A DNA stretch of 64,000 bases from contig CM039130.1 in the NCBI GenBank assembly GCA_022036555.1, forward strand, positions 12,573,285 to 12,637,284, written 5' to 3'. The notes beneath the pieces were generated by a model. It was given only the letters and a program-made list of their open reading frames with translations. It ran no database searches and was not told the origin of the DNA. The stretch comes from Microstegium vimineum (Eukaryota; Streptophyta; Magnoliopsida; Poales; Poaceae). The translations under genes were made by a program, and so were the position numbers. Position 1 is the first letter of the stretch, and each line of letters begins with the position of its first letter. Positions 56,054-64,000 of the stretch are shown here, piece by piece.

Positions 56054-56505
56054 ATGGCCAGCACCAAGGATAAATCAAACGGGCCAGACCATTTCTTCAT
56101 ACTACGTGGGAGGCTGCCAGGTTGTCCAGCCGTTCGTTCAAGGTGTCCCCAACGGCCTCACCCCAAGGAAGGAGATCGGCAAGCAAAACCCCAGGAAGCA
56201 GCACGGGCGCCAAGGAAGCAAGTCGCCGGTGAGCCACAACAAGCTTTCCTTCGAGGCGAGGCGATGGCTGTTCTCGGCGAAGTTCTCATCAATTGGAAAT
56301 GCCCTGAGTGCACCCAGAAGAGGGGCAATTACAAACTCAAGTACATCACCAAACACGAGCAAGATCATGCTTAGGCATGTGCGAAGGCAGCGCAGCGCCA
56401 GCAGGAGTTGGCCGCCGAGCGCCAGGCCCCCAGGCGGACGCCAAGCGCGGCAAGGCCCGCAAGAAGCAGGCTGCGAGGGCCAGGCGCAGCCGCCGCTACT
56501 GAGAT
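56054..56505 (+). pseudogene. Possible gene remnant, family unknown
   Basis: GC-rich, coding-like DNA with frames that shift: GKQNPRKQHGRQGSKSPVSH and SFEARRWLFSAK in one, RGNYKLKYITKHEQDH in another, and a basic KRGKARKKQAARARRSRRY-like end. Base composition differs sharply from the AT-rich flanks. I cannot name the family. Confidence 0.3.
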
Positions 56506-56532
56506 GAGACCACCAAAAGGTACGAGCGGGAT

Positions 56533-56657
56533 TACGACTCTGACAGATTCACCGTGAAAATTGCCACCGCTTGCATGTTCAGCGGGATTACTTTCTTTTT
56601 GATGTGATACGACTCTGACAGATTCACCGTGAAAATTGCCACCGCTTGCATGTTCAG
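56533..56657. repeat. Tandem repeat, period 75 bp
   Basis: The 50-bp block from TACGACTCTGACAGATTC to GCTTGCATGTTCAG occurs at 56533 and again at 56608, identical apart from the spacer. Confidence 0.9.
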
Positions 56658-56829
56658 ATTCAGAAATATTCGTTGTGATGATTTTGTTTGCATGTTCTGA
56701 TTAAGAGAGATTCGCCATGATTGTGTTTGCATGTTCAGATTAAGAGATTTGTCGTGCTAATTGCATAACTGTTGAAGTTGTATTGAGTTACATGATAGAT
56801 TACCCAGAGAAACGACATTCGGTGTAGAT

Positions 56830-56965
56830 CCCTTGTGCAGGTTCAGATTCAACTGATCATAGAACTGAATTTGCAGGTTCAGATTCAACTGATTCAAAGA
56901 ACTGAATCTGCAGGTTCAGATCTCTGTAGATCTGCAGGTTCAGAGAACTGAATCTTGCGAATATC
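56830..56965. repeat. Short repeats of GCAGGTTCAGATTCAACTG
   Basis: The phrase TGCAGGTTCAGA recurs at about 56836, 56871, 56910 and 56932 with GAACTGAAT between copies. Confidence 0.75.
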
Positions 56966-57403
56966 AAGTTCTCTGAATCAGTTGAAGTTGTATTGAGAGT
57001 TACATATTATAAATGTAAATATTTATGACAGTACTTGTTATATGAGAGTACTTCATTGCAGAACCCTTCAGGTTACTGATTTTTCTTGCATAACTCTTCA
57101 TTGACGCAATAGCTCGTTGTAGTTAATAAGGCAACTATATCCAAAGCAAGTTTTTCAAGCCTACATGTCAAAAGCATATATTAGATTCCAAAATTGTTGG
57201 CCCATTTATTATATTATAAATCAAATTAGAAGTGAATTAAGCCAGCAAACCAGGCTGAGCCAATCTGCTTGAAAATTGCATGTGCAGTGTGCAAAAGTTC
57301 TGTATTTATTTACTTGTCAGTGTAGATTGTTGTGATGCATTAAATTCATATATGCATTTGTTGAGCATAAGTTTCTAACTTTTGGATATGGACTTATATT
57401 CTT

Positions 57404-57640
57404 GACTGCAGTTTTGAAGATTCGGGCGACATATCAAAATCCATGGCGGGCCACCATTTTCCTCATATACACTCTTTATATGCAGTACTTATTATAGCTA
57501 GTATGAATATAAATACATCTAGACTGCAGTTTTGAAGTTTTCAAGGACATATAAAAGCCCACGGCAGACCCATTTTTCCTCATATACACTCTCTTTATAT
57601 GCAGTACTTATAGCTAGCAAGAATATGCGTATATCTGGTC
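57404..57640. repeat. Tandem repeat, period about 118 bp
   Basis: GACTGCAGTTTTGAAG, CATATACACTCT and TATGCAGTACTTAT blocks occur in the same order at 57404-57521 and 57522-57630. Confidence 0.85.
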
Positions 57641-58050
57641 TGCGACATTTTTGTGAGATGATGAAATGCATATTCAAATCAGATGCAGACAAATCTGGCC
57701 TACAGTTTCAAATTTCAATTACTCATGTTGGTTTCTCAAATTCGCCGTTATTGCTTCTGGTTCTAAATGCATTTCTGGTCTGTGCGATTTTTGTGAGATG
57801 AAATGCAGATTCATATCAAATGCAAGAAATCCGATCTACAGTTTCATATTTCAATTATTCTTGTTTTCATATCTTAAACTCATTGTTATTTCTTCTAGTC
57901 CTAAATGCATTCCTGGTCTGCGTTATTTTTGTGGATGAAATGCAGATTTATATCAAATGCAGGCAAATCTGATCTACAATTTCATATTTTAGTTACTCAT
58001 GCATTGGTTTCTCAAATTCATATGTTATTGCTTCTGGACCTAAATGCATG
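57633..58050. repeat. Tandem repeat, three copies, period about 140 bp
   Basis: Copies start with TCTGGTCTG at about 57633, 57774 and 57911. Each contains TTTTTGTG-GATGAAATGCA, a CAAATC-GCAGA block, TTTCAAATTTCAATTACTC-like sequence and TATTGCTTCTGGTTCTAAATG. Similarity falls off gradually, as in a decaying array. Confidence 0.85.
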
Positions 58051-59204
58051 CTGATGTTGCTTGGATGCAAAACCTTCCATTGTTATTGCTCCTAGTCCTA
58101 AATGCACTTGCACTCTGATGTTGCAAACATTACCTGATAAAGTCACAGGTCCTGACACCAGCTAGTCTAGTTTGCTTGAGTGAAGTGTACCTGAGATCAA
58201 CAGAGCATCAACAATTAGATTGAAGTTTTGAGACGGCAAAACACCTCACATATAGCACTTGTGTACCATTATGTTTTGGCCATTTTCAATAGTACCAATA
58301 CATTTTTCCCGTCCTAGTCCCCTCTATTCTCTAACTCCCTTTAGACCTTCTCTAGCAAGGGAATCTGCAGCTTTTTTCTCACTATCAGCTTTTAGTTTCA
58401 GCTTTTAGGTGCATTGCAGTGACAGGCCATTGAGACTGTTCAGATTAGGGTGGAGAGGGATGAGAGGCTCAAGTCCTCAAGGTGCATTCGTGCTGTGTGT
58501 TGGCTAGTTGAATTTGGTGGATGTGCTCAGCTGAGGCTTCTACGTGCACTGCCATTCTTATCTCTCCTCAGAATAAACTATAAGCCGGTAAACCACTACT
58601 TTTTGCTTCACCTGCTCCAGCTCCTCCATCCAGTGTAAAAATTTATATAAAATATTAATTTTTTATTATTGTTCGCTTTAGTAATAAAAGTTCTTTAAAA
58701 TAACTTAAATTTAATTACATTTATATAATTTGTTTTTTAATAAGATGAGCTGTCAAATTTAGAGTGAAAAAAAGGAAAACGAACTAAAAATTGCAACTGA
58801 TGATGCAATGCAAACGGTGTATTAGGCCTCCTACTAATCGATGTAATAATAAGACAAGGAGGGGAAAAAGGGCATTTCATTTCAGTACGAAGCAGCCTTT
58901 TGCCATAGATTGATTTGTCCCGTTGTGGAAGACCAACCGGAGCGGCGCGCTTGACCAGTTTCCCAAAGCAGGCGGCAACTCCGTCCGGTCTCCTCCTCCT
59001 CCCTCTGCAGGGGCAGCTCCCTCCCAACAGCGCAGCTGCAGCTTCCATTCCTGGCTAACCACCACCACCCCCAAAGGGAGCCGCTGCTGCTGCACCTGTA
59101 GCACTTTGGTCACGTGCCCACTGCACACCTGACACACACGCCACCATGGCCTCCTCCGCCATGTCACGCCACCACGCCACGCCACGACCCGCTTCTTTTT
59201 CTAC
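58051..59204. other. Upstream region of the bHLH gene
   Basis: No gene found. A short plus-strand frame at 58450-58638 has no domain motif. Confidence 0.35.
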
Positions 59205-59250
59205 TCTTCTCTTCTCTTCTCTTCTCTTCTCCTTCTTCTCCTTCTCCTTG
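59205..59250 (+). promoter_or_regulatory. CT-rich tract in the bHLH gene leader
   Basis: TCTTCTCTTCTC repeats about 100-150 bases upstream of the ATG. Pyrimidine-rich leaders like this are common in grass 5' UTRs and often act on transcription or translation. Confidence 0.5.
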
Positions 59251-59351
59251 TCAAAGAAGACAAGAACAGAAGCAAAACCCCGCAGGCCACAAGCCCACAG
59301 GGAGAGGAGACGCACGTACTGTGCAGACACGCACCCACCCGTCGTTCCGCC

Positions 59352-60037
59352 ATGGCTGGAGAAGGAGGAGGAGGATGGCTTCCGCTCGACCTGTCCCTGG
59401 CCACCGCGGGGCCGTCGGCGTCGGCGGGTGAGCGCCAGCCGAGGGCGCGGCCGCAGCGGCGCACCGTGGCCTCGCTCTACGCTGAGCTGAGCGCGATGCT
59501 CCCCAACCTCCCCACCGACCGAGTGAGTCCCTGCCCTGCCTCGACCACCCTGCAGCTTCTTGGCTACGCCGACGCCGGGCGCGTCGTGCCGTGCCGCAAA
59601 ATGACTTCTTTTTTATGTATATAGAGAGAGAGAATCAGCTATCTCTGTGTTTGACCGACGTCGTTTCCTGGCAATCGTCGACACAGCCGACGAGCAAGGA
59701 GGAGATCGTGGAGGCCGCGACGGCGCGGGTGAAGATGCTGGAGGACACGGTGGCCGTGCTGGAGACGTACCGCGCGGTGCGCAGCAGCCCGCGCCACGGC
59801 GCCGAGGTGTCCGTGGCCGTCGGCGCGGTGTGCTTCTGCGCGCGGCTGCCGCCGCGGAGCCCCGGCGCGCTGGCAAGGGCGCTGGAGGCGTTCCACCGCC
59901 GCGGGGTCGAGGTCCTGGTGGCCACGGTCGGCCGCCACGGCCACGGCGGCGGCGGCACCGTGCTCACCGTCACCGCCGCCGCCGCGCCGCCCGAGGTCCT
60001 GGAGATGATCAGGGCCGACATCGCCGCCATCTACTGA
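59352..60037 (+). CDS. Atypical bHLH transcription factor
   Basis: Exons 59352-59522 and 59687-60037 (donor GACCGA followed by GTGAGT, acceptor GACACAG) give 173 residues in frame. Residues about 30-85 form a bHLH: a short basic part (RARPQRRT), helix 1 (VASLYAELSAMLPNLP), loop (TDRPTSKEEI) and helix 2 (VEAATARVKMLEDTVAVLE). The intron lies in the loop, a position often seen in plant bHLH genes. The basic region lacks the usual Glu (H-E-R pattern), so E-box binding is doubtful. The C-terminal half (VSVAVGAVCFCARLP, ALARALEAFHRRGVEVLVATV, VLTVTAAAAPPEVLEMI) looks like an ACT-type dimerisation fold. It may act mainly as a partner for other bHLH proteins; that is inference. Confidence 0.82.
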
Positions 60038-60508
60038 CTCATCATCCATGGATAATGCCGGCGATTGCACTTTTTGCTGGAGTACCTCTCATCTGATGGT
60101 CTCCTACTCTTCTAAGTAGTTTCAAGTAGTACGAAATTTAGCTGCTACTCTAGATAGGTGATGAAATGGCACCTAGCGCTGCAATGACATCGGCAACGCA
60201 GGCATTTTCAGTTTCAATCTGCGCACGGGTGTTTTGAAGCGGTCCTACGAACACTATTGTCTAGCAGCAACAACTCCGATTCGATCGAGTAGCAACATCT
60301 CTGATTTTTATTTTTTTTTAACTCGCCAGCGTTGTCCTAGATGGAGATGTTCTTGTTTTCATATCTTTTGATTGACTTCTTTTATTCACATTTAACGGGA
60401 AAACAAAATGCAATGCTTCAAGTTGGTTTATGACCATGTAGCTTCGATGTCATGAGCGTGTTCGCTTGGCTTATCAGTCATAGTACAGTGTTCTTTTTTC
60501 ATAACAAA
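60038..60508. other. 3' flank of the bHLH gene
   Basis: No supported feature. T- and A-rich runs near 60306. Confidence 0.35.
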
Positions 60509-60654
60509 ACAGTCAAAAAAACATCACGCAATTTATTAACCACAGAAACGATTCAAAACAGTCAAAAACAACATCACACAATTTATTAACCACAGAAACG
60601 ATTCAAAACAGCCAAAAACAACATCACACAGTTTATTAGCCATAGAAACAATTA
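60509..60654. repeat. Tandem repeat, three copies, period about 49 bp
   Basis: Units starting ACAG[T/C]CAAAAA and containing ATCACACAATTTATTA and CACAGAAACGATTCAAA lie at 60509, 60558 and 60608. Confidence 0.88.
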
Positions 60655-61481
60655 GCTGACAGACTGTATGTTTAGATCGAAGAACAGGCCCGGCTGCAAC
60701 AAGCTGTCTTGATGATGGTTACTAGAGTATGACTGATCCTGAATATACCATTTCTAAAAGTCGTTTGGTGCCAGAGGTTTCTAAGAAAAATGAGCAGATT
60801 TGATACATAGAACTCAATGTTCTCTAAATCTGCCTGTCTGTCAAATATCAAAATTTCTCAAAGAAGATGGGACAATGCTGCTGCTAGTTGCTTCCTACCG
60901 TTAAGCGTATGTGCCACCAAAGGGTGAAACCGTGAAAGGACAGAAGGAAAAAAAAAAGATAATAGCAGACAATCAAACGCAAACATGAGAGTCAACTAAA
61001 AACTCGATGCCCAAATGATGAGGGCTACATTCAAAATGTTCAATCAGGTTCACAACCATCCGCAGCAAGAGGGGGGCAGGAAGAAGCCAAGGCCTTTGCG
61101 GCCGTATTTACAGGTAACTTCATCATCAGTGCTACAACTAGTGCTGTTAGCTTCTTGTACCAATAGTCGACCGACCAACCTGAGATAAAACAGATGATAA
61201 ATAAGAGCTTAGACGCCTGAGATGGTACCACATATTGCCGTCGATTTTGGATATCCTGACTTACCAGAACAACCTCGAATCGGGACGGTCCAAATCAGAA
61301 CCATCCTGAGGAGGAAAAAAAAAAGAGAGACTGTTCACCAGTGGAGACACTTCCACTTGACCAACAAATGACCTGTGAAATCGATCAGCGTAAGATCACT
61401 ATGTCAATCTTCGAAATGTGCACCGGGATTGGAATTCAAGTGAGTAAAAAAGCCAATAGGGGACACATACCTATCAATGGG

Positions 61482-63992
61482 CTACTCTACTGAGGACTTG
61501 ATCACATGAACACGTCCATTAGGTTGCTGCTGCGTCTTCTTGCTGCCTAGAGAAGAAATGGCATATATAGTTACTAGTAGCAAGGTAATAACCCAATACA
61601 TCCTTTTTTACATTACAAGGTTTCTAGGCATCAGAGTGGTGCATGAGCCTCTAACAGTTTTGCAGGCCTGAAGCCATGTAACTACATGGTAAATCAGACT
61701 CTTGAAAAGCTGAAAACTATAATATACTTAGCTCAGAAAAGAATCAAAGTGTGAGCTGTAAATTTTCTTCTCCCCATAGAACTGTATTTCAAACTTTCAG
61801 TTGACATATGGCTAATATAGTTTCACTGGAATATTTTTTATCTTTACATAAGTGCCCTGCCCCAGTTATAGATAGCAAACACAGCTGAATAATCACTTAA
61901 TAATTTCTAATGAATAAAGTCACATACTACATTTAGGAGAAGATTAAAAGATCATTTCCAACCTTTGTTTCTCGAATGGGAAACAGTAGCTTTATTGCCT
62001 CTGGATCGTGAACCTTCATTTTTAATTGCAGATGCTTGTGTATTTGCTCTCTCAGTTTTGATTCCTTGTGAATGGTTAGGCCTGCTTGCTGCTAATTGCT
62101 GAGGGATTCCTGAGCATGACTCAGATGTGCTCGCAAGAGGCTGATGAGAAGCACCATAGCAGAATGCATCATCGGTAAGAGAACATGAAAAGCTATTCTG
62201 CCAGTGCTCAGAGGGTAGCATCAAACCTTTGTTTGAGGAACAAGGCTCTTCTGAGAAGCAGGTAACGCTGAGTTGCCACATGGGGAAAACCGTGACGCCA
62301 ACAGTCCATCCTCATATGACACGTTTGGAGTTGTGTGGCTGCTCAAATGCTGCACACATGATTCGCGATAAAGCTGGCCAAGCTCCATGCGTAGACGGTA
62401 GTTGCCCTGTGAATGATACATTTTTGTTGCAAGAGGAACTGGCGCATCTGATATAAATTAGATGAGAAAATCAAACACTATATGGTCAGAGGTTACAGCG
62501 CAATGAAAATTGAGCAAGATATATTATATTATTCAGTGAATGCATCATTTGGGAAACTGGATGAGCATCCAAATTAGAGCCTCAGGTAGAAAAAAGGAGA
62601 ACACTGAAGGAGTGAAGGTAAGCCTTCTGATTAATTCTGCAAAGCTATGCAATGAAGGTTTCGTTATGGACTGACTTTAAACATTGAATCTTAATTGGAT
62701 AGGCAAAAGTAATTTTCCAGGAAAACCTCCTCCCTTCACATTCTATGGTTACTGACTTTACTCTCATCAACTGGTATGGAATACTAGAACTATGCAGGCA
62801 ATGTTTCATCACAATCAAACTAGGTGCACAAATTAACCCTTGACTCAGTAAGCAAAAACAAACCATTTTCTAAAACACCATTTCTTTTGTTCTACATCAG
62901 AAAACCTTTAATCCTCACTTAAAGGAAACATTTCTTTTCACGTCAAGTTCGATTGAGCCAAACAAAAATAAAACTTGTAAGTGGACATGATATTTAAAGA
63001 CCCCTCCCCCCTCCCTCCCAAAAAAAAAAGGAGAAGTAAATAAATAATTTTGCTGGAAAGAAGAAAAAAAAAGGAACAAAGTTTGTTGAATAGGCTGAAT
63101 TGGAGCCCATGTCACAAATGATTAGAACATTGTCTATCTAGTATCACAAAAATTTCCTTAGCTTAGCTTTAATCCAAGAAAGGAGGAAGCAGACCATAAC
63201 GTGCCTACTTTGTCCGATCATGGAAAAACACAAGCATGGGATAACAAATAACATGCAGCTTGACAATCTCTATGAGGAAGCAGAGGACACCTGAGAAGCA
63301 ATCAATACTTCTGAGGTCATTTTTAGGCACATTGATAGTAGCTGAACTATCAGCAGATGTACCCAGCCCTACAAACCAAAGAAGCATGTACATAAAAACT
63401 ACCATAACAAAATACAACCCAATAGTAAGATATTAATGTTATCAGCTGAAACATTCATTTTTAGCAGAGAAAGCCCACACCCTTTATTGTTTTGACAAAA
63501 CATATCCAAGAGCCAATGCATTAGTTTCCTATGTATTATCCCTGCAATTATGACACTGGTCTTTATCTTTACATGCAAATGAAATGGTCCCACAAACCTA
63601 TATAATAATAATTAGACACCACAGGCTAACGTGGATACACAAAACTTCTACATTCCCATAGTGGCTATACTAACAATATCATGTAAACACTAGATACACA
63701 GGTCAAATGACCTAGAGAAAATCAGCAAGAAGAAAGAAGGATTAAATGACACCAGATTGATAACAATATTTAGACAGAAAGTAGCACAAACTTTTTTTAT
63801 ATAACTAAAGCAGCACAAACTTTGATCACCTGTGGAATCTTTAGCTTGTACTTTAGTGGCATGCCCATTGTCCAACTCACAACTATTGGCAACGTTCTTG
63901 CTTTCAGGTTGAGATTTTGCTTTCAGTTTTATGTGCACTTTTTGATCTATATCAGATGTCAAGGCAGCAAGCATTCGAAGATCCACAAACAT
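61482..63992 (-). CDS. Five-exon gene of unknown function
   Basis: Exons 63992-63830, 63368-63291, 62447-62227, 62140-61963 and 61546-61482 join in frame to 234 residues, with GT and AG at every junction. The start ATG (63992) directly follows an in-frame TAA, which supports it as the start. The protein has no domain I know. It is polar and Ser-rich: MFVDLRMLAALTSDIDQK at the start, YHSQGNYRLRMELGQLYRES in the middle, SESCSGIPQQLAASRPNHSQ, and GRVHVIKSSVE before the stop at 61482. The intron between exons 3 and 4 is only 86 bp; if it is not removed, the frame breaks. Upstream non-coding exons may lie beyond the window. Confidence 0.6.
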
Positions 63993-64000
63993 TTAGAGTC

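Noticed and set aside
59613..60096. Overlapping ORFs on both strands across bHLH exon 2
   Set aside because: Shadows caused by high GC; the spliced frame has the clear bHLH.
60509..60654. CRISPR-like repeat array
   Set aside because: Contiguous tandem repeats without unique spacers in a plant nuclear context.

Overview
This is nuclear DNA of a grass (Poaceae). The evidence is intron-containing genes with grass-type GC-rich exons, grass LTR retrotransposons with tRNA-iMet and tRNA-Asp primer sites, Stowaway and TTA/TAA-duplication MITEs, CACTA and MULE-like elements, and a CASP-like 1U protein. A panicoid or related grass is plausible, but I cannot name the species from sequence alone.

Left part (1-27.9 kb) is nested transposons. 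A repeat block (1-660) leads into a decayed minus-strand CACTA (En/Spm) element (about 0.7-5.1 kb). From 5649 lies the 3' LTR of an old minus-strand Copia element. A younger, complete Copia (6289-25051, minus strand, CTTCC target duplication on both sides) has inserted into that LTR. A Gypsy element (12451-21389, plus strand, tRNA-Asp primer site) has in turn inserted into the young Copia between gag and protease. The Gypsy keeps gag-protease and an Athila-like extra ORF but has no reverse transcriptase or integrase. All these coding regions carry stops or frameshifts.

Middle (27.9-42.6 kb): AT-rich DNA with two related MITEs, a mini-CACTA-like hairpin, SINE and LINE remnants and two candidate exons of an unknown gene. 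Then comes an apparently intact 12-exon minus-strand gene for a CHY-zinc-finger/RING E3 ubiquitin ligase (MIEL1/RCHY1 type, 290 aa) with two Stowaway-like MITEs in its introns. An orphan exon, a third MITE, an (AAT)n tract and a non-autonomous hAT element flank it.

Right part (42.6-64 kb): an FYV7-type rRNA-processing pseudogene; an intact two-exon CASP-like 1U membrane protein gene; a 5-kb island bounded by 125-bp inverted repeats (Pack-MULE-like) that holds broken fragments of a CRF-type AP2/ERF gene, a polyamine transporter gene and a glutaredoxin gene; an F-box/DUF295 gene split by one in-frame stop; a second inverted-repeat island (53.8-55.7 kb) with a type I MADS-box fragment; several tandem repeat arrays; an intact two-exon atypical bHLH gene; and a five-exon minus-strand gene of unknown function at the right edge.

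The most unusual feature is the pair of gene-fragment-carrying inverted-repeat islands on either side of the F-box gene. The first ends about 50 bp upstream of that gene's TATA box.
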